From: Nitrospinota bacterium
Lineage (GTDB): Bacteria; Nitrospinota; Nitrospinia; UBA9942; JAHJSF01
Direction of reading: 5' to 3'
Assembly (NCBI GenBank): GCA_018830405.1
Contig: JAHJSF010000004.1
Location: forward strand, 1-5,056
DNA length: 5,056 bases
The translations under genes were made by a program, and so were the position numbers. Under the pieces are notes generated by a model that worked only from the letters and a program-made list of their open reading frames with translations, made no database searches and was not told the origin of the DNA. Position 1 is the stretch's first letter, and each line of letters begins with the position of its first letter. This document shows, piece after piece, positions 1 to 4,866 of this stretch.

Positions 1-594
1 GGTTGCCTTTTCAGCTACCTTAAGTTTTTCTTTACAGGCCTGTATCCATAGTTGCAGGGGCATCCCGTACCCCTGCTCCGTTAGGGATAGTTTTGATAGT
101 GCCTCAATTCGGTATCCTTTGAATCCGCAGAATGAGTCGGTTAGATTAAAATCAGTAATGCGGTTTATGAGTTTAGTTATCCTCATATTTATATCTTTTC
201 TGTCGGCCGGTGGGGGGGAGTTGTCTGCGTAGTCGACGAGGTAACGGCTCCCAGAGAGGATGTCGATATCTGCTAAACCAGAGAAGAAGTCAGGTATTAA
301 CTGCGGTTCATGCTGATCGTCGCAGTCCATTGTTACAACCCGCTTGTATTTATTGTCTATAGCATATCGGAATCCGTCTATTAGGCTTTGGCCGTAACCA
401 ATGTTTTTTTCATGGGTTATTATTGTAAGCCATTCCTTGACGGGTAACTTTGCAGATGAGCCGTCATCGGAGCCATCGTTAACAACCAATATGTCGGCCT
501 TGGTGTAGAAATGTACCTTTTCTAATATGCTCTCTATTGTCTTTACTTCGTTGTATAGGGGAATGACTACTATATCTTTGTGGCAACAGGGCAT
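1..594 (-). CDS. Family 2 glycosyltransferase (polyprenyl-phosphate sugar transferase-like), 3' end outside window
   Basis: The minus strand reads an open frame of 198 codons from ATG at 594 and runs off the window at position 1, so the C-terminus is missing. The fold is GT-A, family GT2. Residues 8-16 (IVVIPLYNE) form the first beta strand and nucleotide-binding start, 36-42 (LVVNDGS) is the classical DGS motif, and D90-C91-D92-D93 followed by QHEP is the DXD-type metal/sugar-nucleotide site. Residues 112-118 (ILSGSRY) and 153-161 (DSFCGFKGY) match the acceptor-side motifs of dolichyl/undecaprenyl-phosphate mannosyl- or glucosyltransferases (DPM1-like). Expected role: transfer of a sugar from a nucleotide donor to a lipid or glycan acceptor at the cytoplasmic face of the membrane. 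No membrane helix is seen in the visible part; some family members carry C-terminal helices, which would lie outside. An in-frame TAG lies two codons upstream of the ATG, so the start is secure; the ribosome site (TAGGT) is modest. Substrate cannot be named. Confidence 0.93.
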   Translation of the reverse strand, partial: MPCCHKDIVVIPLYNEVKTIESILEKVHFYTKADILVVNDGSDDGSSAKLPVKEWLTIITHEKNIGYGQSLIDGFRYAIDNKYKRVVTMDCDDQHEPQLIPDFFSGLADIDILSGSRYLVDYADNSPPPADRKDINMRITKLINRITDFNLTDSFCGFKGYRIEALSKLSLTEQGYGMPLQLWIQACKEKLKVAEKAT

Positions 595-661
595 AATTAC
601 CTATGGGGTGTGTGTGGCTAATTATTCCTCAAATGATACTTCAACGAGAAAGAGACCTTTT

Positions 662-679
662 CCATCATAAATGTGATGG
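662..679. repeat. Small inverted repeat in the divergent intergenic region
   Basis: CCATCA at 662-667 and TGATGG at 674-679 are perfect inverted copies around a 6-base centre. The repeat lies between the two divergent genes, downstream of the proposed minus-strand promoter and so within the glycosyltransferase 5' leader. It could be a regulator-binding site or an RNA stem, but a 6-bp match can arise by chance. Confidence 0.3.
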
Positions 680-710
680 CTATGACTGAATCTCTGTAAA
701 ATACGTCCCC

Positions 711-739
711 ATTATATACATATACCGGCCTAGCCTCAA
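711..739 (-). promoter_or_regulatory. Candidate sigma70-type promoter for the glycosyltransferase gene
   Basis: On the minus strand TTGAGG (739-734) is followed after 17 bases by a perfect TATAAT (716-711). Four of six -35 bases match the consensus and the spacing is ideal. It would give a leader of roughly 110 bases before the ATG at 594. Prediction by eye only. Confidence 0.42.
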
Positions 740-761
740 CAACTTTGTAAGGGGATAAAAT

Positions 762-789
762 TTGTTTGTCCCCGCTTCTTACTTATAAT
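762..789 (+). promoter_or_regulatory. Candidate sigma70-type promoter for the DUF362-ferredoxin gene
   Basis: TTGTTT (762-767) and a perfect TATAAT (784-789) are separated by 16 bases. Transcription would begin near 796, about 30 bases before the ATG at 826. An AGGGG ribosome-binding sequence at 814-818 lies 7 bases before the start codon. Confidence 0.45.
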
Positions 790-825
790 GTATAGATTAA
801 AGCCAATATTGCCAGGGGATAGATT

Positions 826-1977
826 ATGCGGTCAGAGGTTGTTCTGCTGAGGTGTGAGAGTTATGAGTATGAGACGGTAAGAAGGGCCGTTTCGAGAGGA
901 ATAGCGCTTTTGGGGGGGATTGATAAGTTCGTATCTCCCAAAGAAAAGATTCTCCTTAAGCCCAACCTGCTCATAGCCGAGCCCCCCGAGAAGTGTGTGA
1001 CGACCCACCCGGCTGTTTTTAAGGCTGTCGCTCAAATATTTATTGAGGGGGAAGGGAATGTTGTCTGGGGAGATTCCCCTGCGGTTGGAAAACCGGACAA
1101 GGTTGCCGCTAAAGCCGGTTTGATGGAGGTGGCTAGGGAGCTTAATGTTGCTCTCGCCGACTTTCAGAATGGGGAGGATATCTTCTATGATGAGGCGGTT
1201 CAGAACAAGAGATTTCATATTGCCAAGGGGGCGCTTGATTGTGATGGGATAGTCAGCATTCCTAAGTTAAAAACCCATGGTTTACAGCGTTTCACCGGTT
1301 CGATTAAGAATCAGTTTGGTTGTATTCCGGGGACACTGAAGGCGGAATGGCATCTGAGGATTCCCGATGCCACCGATTTTGCCAAGATGTTGGTTGACCT
1401 TAATGCCTATCTCCGTCCGAGGTTATACATTATGGACGGGGTTATAGGGATGGAGGGGAACGGCCCGAGAGGGGGAACGCCCAAGCCTATGAATTTTATC
1501 GCTATATCGGCTGACCCGGTTGCCCTCGATGCAACCATCTGCCGTATCATGGATATAAATCCCGAGTATGTCCCTACGACAGTTTTTGGCCGAGAGAGCG
1601 GCCTGGGAACACACCTTGAAGCTGATATAGATATTTTGGGGGACAGGATTGATGATTTCAAAGAGACTAAATTTAATATCGAGAGACGGCCGGTAAAGGT
1701 CTTCCGAGGGAGCATTTTGTCCAAGACGCTTAACGCGCTCTTTCTAAAACTTCCCACCATAGAGGCTGAAAAGTGCACCAGGTGCGGTTTGTGTAACAGT
1801 GTCTGCCCGGTTGACCCATCGGCAGTCAGGTGGGTTGATGATAACCGAGATGATCCTCCGTCCTATGACTATAAGGCGTGTATTAAGTGTTACTGCTGTC
1901 AGGAGCTTTGTCCCGAAGGGGCGATATATCTAAAAAGGCCTGTTGTCAGGAGGGTGCTGGATAAGTTGTTGGGGTGA
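826..1977 (+). CDS. DUF362 domain protein with C-terminal 2x[4Fe-4S] ferredoxin module
   Basis: The protein has 383 residues. Residues about 4-280 match the DUF362 family: an N-terminal VVLLRCESYEYETVRRAV strand-helix, KILLKPNLL at 41-49, the THP segment at 60-62, WGDSPAVG at 81-88, SIPKLKTHG at 144-152 and the ADPVALDA segment at 229-236. The C-terminus is a bacterial-type dicluster ferredoxin. Cluster I ligands are C317, C320, C323 and C327 (CTRCGLCNSVCP); cluster II ligands are C352, C355, C358 and C362 (CIKCYCCQELCP), with an extra cysteine at C357. No signal peptide or membrane helix is seen, so it is probably cytoplasmic. The function of DUF362-ferredoxin proteins is not firmly known; they are common in anaerobes and an electron-transfer or redox-enzyme role is inferred from the clusters only. 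An AGGGG site at 814-818 supports the start. The gene is monocistronic by position, divergent from the glycosyltransferase and convergent with the MerR operon. It ends in two consecutive TGA codons (1975-1980). Confidence 0.93.
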   Translation: MRSEVVLLRCESYEYETVRRAVSRGIALLGGIDKFVSPKEKILLKPNLLIAEPPEKCVTTHPAVFKAVAQIFIEGEGNVVWGDSPAVGKPDKVAAKAGLMEVARELNVALADFQNGEDIFYDEAVQNKRFHIAKGALDCDGIVSIPKLKTHGLQRFTGSIKNQFGCIPGTLKAEWHLRIPDATDFAKMLVDLNAYLRPRLYIMDGVIGMEGNGPRGGTPKPMNFIAISADPVALDATICRIMDINPEYVPTTVFGRESGLGTHLEADIDILGDRIDDFKETKFNIERRPVKVFRGSILSKTLNALFLKLPTIEAEKCTRCGLCNSVCPVDPSAVRWVDDNRDDPPSYDYKACIKCYCCQELCPEGAIYLKRPVVRRVLDKLLG

Positions 1978-1992
1978 TGACATCTCTTTTGT

Positions 1993-2328
1993 TCAGTCCA
2001 ATATGTTGAGTATCTCTGTTAGTCCTCTCTTAACAGTGTCGAGTTTCTTTACTATATTTTCTTCCTCTTCCTGGCTAAGGTTGGTTCCCCTGAGTATCCT
2101 TTGAGCCCCCTTGATTGAGTATTTTTCTTTATAGAGGAGTTCTTTTATCTGAAGCACCTTGGCCACATCTTTCTTCCGGTAGAGCCTTCTCCCATTATCC
2201 CCCTTGTCGGGACTAAGCTCCTTAAACTCCGATTCCCAATATCTTAGAACGTGCGGTTCCAGATCGGCGATCTTGGCCACCTCGCCTATCTTGAAGAACA
2301 TCTTATCCGGTATTGAATTTTTATTCAT
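1993..2328 (-). CDS. MerR-family transcriptional regulator, short form
   Basis: The product has 111 residues. Residues 11-31 (FFKIGEVAKIADLEPHVLRYW) are the MerR helix-turn-helix with its typical LRYWE sequence, 45-55 (NGRRLYRKKDV) form the wing, and 61-79 are the second helix pair (IKELLYKEKYSIKGAQRIL). A charged C-terminal helix (about 85-111) should be the dimerising coiled coil. There is no effector-binding domain and no cysteine, so it is unlikely to be a thiol or metal sensor of the classical MerR/SoxR/CueR kind. As the last gene of the minus-strand operon it starts 9 bases after the SPOR gene stop; its ribosome site (TAGG) overlaps that TAG, which suggests translational coupling. A second ATG at residue 10 (2301) with GGAT upstream is an alternative start, just before the conserved domain. 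The target is unknown; autoregulation of the operon is inference. Confidence 0.9.
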   Translation of the reverse strand: MNKNSIPDKMFFKIGEVAKIADLEPHVLRYWESEFKELSPDKGDNGRRLYRKKDVAKVLQIKELLYKEKYSIKGAQRILRGTNLSQEEEENIVKKLDTVKRGLTEILNILD

Positions 2329-2337
2329 AAAATGTGC

Positions 2338-3273
2338 CTAATTAGACATTGTCTTTTCCACGATTGGCTTAAACCCGACACTTTTAAGGTAGGTTATTTT
2401 TTTGTCGATGATCTTTTTATTATCTTCGGAGTATATGACAACTTGATGACCAATCGTAGTCTTCTTTTTCCCTTTTTCTATTATCCCCTTTAGATTTAAG
2501 GATTTTCCGACACTTAAAATATCTGTAAACCTGCTTTTTACGAAAGACTCCTCACTTTCTATGTCGAGGGAATTCTTTTTCTTTACGGCCGTATAAGCTA
2601 TGTTCTGGTCGGCCAAGGCCTTTTGAATCTTTTTAAACTGATCCGCATTGATATTTTTATAAGAAATTTTGTAAGTATCTAGGATTGTGGGGATCTCTCT
2701 TATAGCTGTTTCATACCCAAGATTGTCTAATTTGTCCTTTAGGGATACGGCGTTAGATTTAACGGTGAAGGTGGCTATCTTAATCGTGATATCTTTCTTT
2801 TTTAACTCGGCAGGTTTCCTTTCTTCCGGCAGCGGGGCTGTTTTCCCCTTGGCAGGTTTAATAATCTCCTCAGCCTTTTCTATTTGTTTGGGTGTTTCTG
2901 TTTCAACTGCCGGTAAGTTTGGTTTTGGGGGCTCTACTGATTCCGGGGGTCTTTGCGGTTGGGCATCCTCTAAGTCGGGGGTGTCTCCTTCTTTAGGTGT
3001 CTCTTTTATCTCAAGCGCCGGCAAGTTTGGTTCAGCGATAACGTATGTAGGCGGTGTTTCTGCCGGAGGGTTTTTCTGGCTGATAAGGTTCCCAAAGAAA
3101 GGGATAACATTTTCACTTATGTATGAGTATCCGAGGTAAGGCCCGACAATTAGTGCGGCGGCCAAGATAATATAGAAAAACGGAAAGCTATGGTTTTTCC
3201 CCATAATTTTTCTGTCGGAGTAATATTTGGCCCTAAGGCCATGGTATTTTTTTAACAGGTTGAGGGTAATCAT
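2338..3273 (-). CDS. Single-pass membrane protein with proline-rich linker and SPOR-like C-terminal domain
   Basis: The protein has 311 residues in three parts. Residues 1-29 are short, basic and presumably cytoplasmic; about 30-52 (FPFFYIILAAALIVGPYLGYSYI) form one membrane helix. Residues about 66-160 are a Pro/Glu/Lys-rich linker holding two copies of a PNLPA-(L/V)-E...ETPK motif (82-94 and 118-129). Residues about 162-232 resemble a SPOR domain: a beta strand (ITIKIATFTV), a helix (SLKDKLDNLGY), then TYKISYKNINADQFKKIQKAL. A second strand-helix-strand unit follows at about 267-307 (HQVVIYSEDNKKIIDKKITYLKSVGFKPIVEKT). SPOR domains bind denuded septal peptidoglycan, so the predicted topology is a periplasmic C-terminus acting at the cell wall. 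The match is recognisable but diverged, without the usual aromatic core motif. The gene lies 39 bp after the BI-1 gene. A GAG-type ribosome site 8 bases from the ATG at 3273 supports this start; Met24 (3204) has no such site. Confidence 0.72.
   Translation of the reverse strand: MITLNLLKKYHGLRAKYYSDRKIMGKNHSFPFFYIILAAALIVGPYLGYSYISENVIPFFGNLISQKNPPAETPPTYVIAEPNLPALEIKETPKEGDTPDLEDAQPQRPPESVEPPKPNLPAVETETPKQIEKAEEIIKPAKGKTAPLPEERKPAELKKKDITIKIATFTVKSNAVSLKDKLDNLGYETAIREIPTILDTYKISYKNINADQFKKIQKALADQNIAYTAVKKKNSLDIESEESFVKSRFTDILSVGKSLNLKGIIEKGKKKTTIGHQVVIYSEDNKKIIDKKITYLKSVGFKPIVEKTMSN
2887..3030 (-). repeat. Two direct repeats encoding the proline-rich linker of the SPOR-like protein
   Basis: Positions 2992-3030 and 2887-2922 encode PNLPALEIKETPK and PNLPAVETETPK. 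The DNA copies share most bases, including the perfect ends AAGTTTGG and GGTGT, with a 3-base length difference. This looks like an in-frame internal duplication that lengthened the periplasmic linker. Confidence 0.6.
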
Positions 3274-3283
3274 CGATTTGGCT

Positions 3284-3300
3284 CTTTATTGCCGGTAAAG
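3284..3300 (-). other. Small stem-loop between the BI-1 and SPOR genes, touching the SPOR ribosome site
   Basis: CTTTA (3284-3288) and TAAAG (3296-3300) are inverted copies around a 7-base loop. On the mRNA, one arm overlaps the AAAGAG sequence that serves as ribosome-binding site for the SPOR gene, so folding could lower its translation relative to BI-1. The stem is short and AT-rich and may be chance. Confidence 0.25.
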
Positions 3301-3312
3301 ATTGGTTTATGT

Positions 3313-4017
3313 CTACTCCCTTGAGTTGCCGAAGATTCTAAGCAGCATAAGGAAAAGGTTGATGAAGTCGAGATACAGAGTTAAGGCGCCGATTATTGAG
3401 GCCTTTCTGAGGACGGCGGCATCAAGGTTTCCCGGTTGGGTCACGGCCATATCTTTAATCTTTTGGGTGTCATAGGCGGTTAGACCGACAAAGACAAATA
3501 CGCCTATATAACTGATCATCATATTAAGCTGGCTGCTCCGCATAAACATATTTACGACTGAGGCAATGATAATGCCGAAAAGCCCCATCATGAAAAACCC
3601 CCCCAGCGAGGTTAGATCCTTCTTGGTGGTCCAACCGTAAAGGCTGAAGGCCCCGAATGTGGCCGCGCAGATAAAGAAGGTGTTGAAGATGGATGTCCTG
3701 GTATAGACAAGAAATATAGAGGACAAGGTTATCCCGTTGAGGGCAGAGTACAAGAGAAATAGGTTTGTGGCGGTTGAGGCCTGAATCTTATTTATCATGC
3801 CGCTCAGATAAAATACCAGTCCAAGTTCGGCTATTATAAGCATAATCAGGATAGCGCTGTTCCCAAATATCATATTAATCATGCTCTGTGACGTAGATAC
3901 GTAAAAGGCGATAAATCCGGTCACGCTCAATCCTATCGCCATCCAGTTGTAAACGCTCCTGACATAACTATTTACAAGTGTTACCTTTGCATCGCTTGAT
4001 ATGTTGTACTGATTCAT
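3313..4017 (-). CDS. Bax inhibitor-1 (BI-1)/YccA family membrane protein
   Basis: The product has 234 residues, normal for bacterial BI-1 proteins, and is almost entirely hydrophobic, with about seven membrane helices: roughly 23-41, 53-73, 85-104, 108-128, 138-158, 166-181 and 206-229. The N-terminus carries the family's short polar lead with VRSVYNWMAIGLSVTG. The hallmark late motifs are present: GLTAYDTQKIK at 178-188 and ALTLYLDFINLFLMLLRIFG at 211-230. D183 and D217 are the likely counterparts of the conserved aspartate pair that gates calcium leak in the structurally known family member YetJ; this equivalence is inference. The protein should sit in the inner membrane; bacterial relatives include YccA, which modulates FtsH proteolysis, and YbhL. 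The start has a strong ribosome site, AAGGAG (minus strand of 4026-4031), 8 bases from the ATG. It is the first gene of the operon with the SPOR and MerR genes. Confidence 0.93.
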   Translation of the reverse strand: MNQYNISSDAKVTLVNSYVRSVYNWMAIGLSVTGFIAFYVSTSQSMINMIFGNSAILIMLIIAELGLVFYLSGMINKIQASTATNLFLLYSALNGITLSSIFLVYTRTSIFNTFFICAATFGAFSLYGWTTKKDLTSLGGFFMMGLFGIIIASVVNMFMRSSQLNMMISYIGVFVFVGLTAYDTQKIKDMAVTQPGNLDAAVLRKASIIGALTLYLDFINLFLMLLRIFGNSRE

Positions 4018-4057
4018 TTTTCCATCTCCTTAAAGTTTTTGGGTGATTTATTTTACT

Positions 4058-4066
4058 ATTATATCA
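4058..4066 (-). promoter_or_regulatory. Candidate extended -10 promoter for the BI-1/SPOR/MerR operon
   Basis: The minus strand reads TGATATAAT, a perfect extended -10 element (TGnTATAAT), about 40 bases upstream of the BI-1 ATG and ahead of its strong ribosome site. The -35 region (around 4081-4087) is poor, which is usual with extended -10 promoters. It falls inside the adjoining foldback element. Confidence 0.45.
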
Positions 4067-4067
4067 T

Positions 4068-4267
4068 GTGTTTAGTGCTTAATTGCATAAATCTTGCTGT
4101 AGTCGACCGGCCTTTGACACGCCCGGCTTTGTCGCCAATCCTCGCCATACAACCCCCTTATTCCCCCTTAACAAAGGGGGATGGGGGGTTGTATGCTACG
4201 GTTGTCTTCGCGCCGGCCACACCAAATTCTCCTCTTGATACTGACGCAGATTTATACAACTAAACAC
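4068..4267. repeat. About 200-bp imperfect palindrome, MITE-like foldback element
   Basis: The two ends are inverted copies. GTGTTTAG (4068-4075) matches CTAAACAC (4260-4267) perfectly. TTGCATAAATC (4083-4093) matches GATTTATACAA (4249-4259) at 10 of 11 positions. A weaker CCGGC match follows inward (about 4123-4127 against the GCCGG near 4212-4216), and at the centre is a strong hairpin (4146-4195). No protein is encoded: the only open frames are repeat-driven. No transposase gene and no convincing target-site duplication are seen at the ends. It fits a non-autonomous foldback/MITE or a large intergenic palindromic repeat. It fills most of the space between the BI-1 operon and the DUF3617 gene. 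Confidence 0.55.
4146..4195. repeat. C-rich/G-rich hairpin, palindromic intergenic repeat core
   Basis: A perfect 12-bp outer stem (CATACAACCCCC at 4146-4157 with its inverse at 4184-4195) encloses a short internal loop and a perfect 8-bp inner stem (TCCCCCTT at 4162-4169 with AAGGGGGA at 4174-4181), closed by a 4-base loop. Palindromes of the CCCCCTT...AAGGGGG type are familiar, from general knowledge, as multi-copy intergenic repeats in several environmental bacterial lineages. It could act as a bidirectional transcription barrier or RNA stem, but it is not followed by a T-tract on either strand. Confidence 0.85.
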
Positions 4268-4318
4268 TGGGCGTGTCCAGATTTTATAATTATCGATTAC
4301 CTGTTCGTGCTGTATAAT
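4261..4318 (+). promoter_or_regulatory. Candidate promoter region for the DUF3617 gene, two TATAAT boxes
   Basis: Two perfect TATAAT boxes lie at 4285-4290 and 4313-4318. The first is preceded, at 18 bases, by TAAACA (4261-4266, four of six consensus bases), which lies in the right end of the foldback element. The second has only a poor -35 (TTATCG, 4290-4295, 17-base spacing). Either would give a leader of roughly 90-120 bases. Confidence 0.35.
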
Positions 4319-4321
4319 ATC

Positions 4322-4360
4322 CCAATGCGTTGATGGCAAGTTAGTTGCCCTTCCCATTGG
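4322..4360 (+). other. Two-tier stem-loop in the DUF3617 gene leader
   Basis: CCAATG (4322-4327) pairs with CATTGG (4355-4360), and nested inside it GGCAA (4335-4339) pairs with TTGCC (4345-4349) around the loop GTTAG. Both stems are perfect, with internal loops of 7 and 5 bases between them. It would form in the 5' leader of the mRNA and lies just before a terminator-like hairpin. It matches no riboswitch class that I recognise. Confidence 0.4.
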
Positions 4361-4372
4361 CCGTTTATCTAT

Positions 4373-4397
4373 AGTAGGAGGATGTTCCTATTTTTTT
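4373..4397 (+). terminator. Terminator-like hairpin with T-tract directly before the DUF3617 ribosome site
   Basis: AGTAGGA (4373-4379) and TCCTATT (4386-4392) form a 7-bp stem, including one G-U pair, with a 6-base loop; the T-run at 4391-4397 follows at once. The stem is AT-rich and weak for an intrinsic terminator, but its position, 6 bases before the AAGGAGGA ribosome site (4403-4410) of the next gene, fits an attenuator. Chance remains possible. Confidence 0.33.
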
Positions 4398-4415
4398 ACA
4401 ACAAGGAGGATAAAA

Positions 4416-4844
4416 ATGGTTAGACGGGTATCTGTTGTGCTGGCGCTTTTCTTCTTTTTCTTCTATTTACCACAATTGGTTTCTTCCGAGGTAACCGAAA
4501 TAAAACCGGGCCTCTGGGAGATCACCACAACTACCAAGATACCCGGTATGCCTATAGGCATGGGCGGGTTCACCATGGAACAATGCTATACCGAGAAGGA
4601 TGTAAATGACTCTAAGGGGATAACACCCAAAGGTGATAATCAGAATAACTGTAAGACGAAAAACTACAAGGTTTCCGGAAATAAGATTAGCTGGACACTC
4701 GTTTGTACAGGGGAAACACTTGTTACATCCGAGGGGGAAATGACTATTACACCTACAAGTTACAGCGGTAATATGAAGACAACGACCGGCGGTATGGTCA
4801 TGAACCAGACAATTAAGGGAAAGCGTATCGGGGCCTGTAAATAA
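4416..4844 (+). CDS. DUF3617 family protein, secreted/periplasmic
   Basis: The product has 142 residues. An N-terminal signal peptide is clear: basic start (MVRR), a hydrophobic Phe-rich core at about 5-20, and probable cleavage near residue 24 (LVSS/EV). No lipobox cysteine is present, so the mature protein should be soluble in the periplasm. The mature part matches DUF3617: PGLWEITTTTKIPGMP at 31-46, MEQCYTEKD at 54-62, the NCKTKNYKVSGNKISWTLVC core (78-97), SEGEMTITPTSYSGNMKTTTGG (105-126) and the ending KGKRIGACK. Four cysteines (C57, C79, C97, C141) fit two disulphides, as expected for an exported protein. The family has no established biochemical function. The start is set by a near-perfect ribosome site, AAGGAGGA at 4403-4410. 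The gene stands 22 bp before a methyltransferase gene in the same direction and may be co-transcribed with it. Confidence 0.92.
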   Translation: MVRRVSVVLALFFFFFYLPQLVSSEVTEIKPGLWEITTTTKIPGMPIGMGGFTMEQCYTEKDVNDSKGITPKGDNQNNCKTKNYKVSGNKISWTLVCTGETLVTSEGEMTITPTSYSGNMKTTTGGMVMNQTIKGKRIGACK

Positions 4845-4866
4845 GGGATTCCCGGCTGCTACTAAT

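Noticed and set aside
628-672. Minus-strand 14-codon frame (MMEKVSF...) in the glycosyltransferase leader
   Set aside because: It is very short, has no ribosome site and lies across the inverted repeat; nothing supports translation.
832-1778. Minus-strand open frames of 63 to 128 codons opposite the DUF362-ferredoxin gene
   Set aside because: They are antisense to a gene with clear domains and cysteine motifs; none has a recognisable product or a convincing start signal.
1974-1992. Terminator between the converging DUF362 and MerR genes
   Set aside because: The gap is only 15 bp. The GATGACATC palindrome at 1976-1984 has a one-base centre and cannot form a hairpin loop, and only a short T-run follows.
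1993-2328. Metal- or redox-sensing MerR protein
   Set aside because: The protein has no cysteines and no effector-binding domain, so the classical sensor chemistry is absent.
2687-3139. Plus-strand open frame of 150 codons antisense to the SPOR-like gene
   Set aside because: It is the reverse reading of the Pro/Glu/Lys-rich linker, giving a low-complexity Ser/Gly/Phe product; there is no ribosome site and the minus frame has a coherent domain structure.
4146-4195. Intrinsic terminator or CRISPR-type repeat
   Set aside because: The hairpin is strong but lacks a T-tract on either strand, and there is only one copy in the window with no regularly spaced repeats.
4039-4263. Plus-strand open frame of 74 codons between the BI-1 and DUF3617 genes
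   Set aside because: It runs straight through the foldback element and its central hairpin, has no ribosome site, starts inside the promoter region of the opposite gene, and its translation resembles no protein family.
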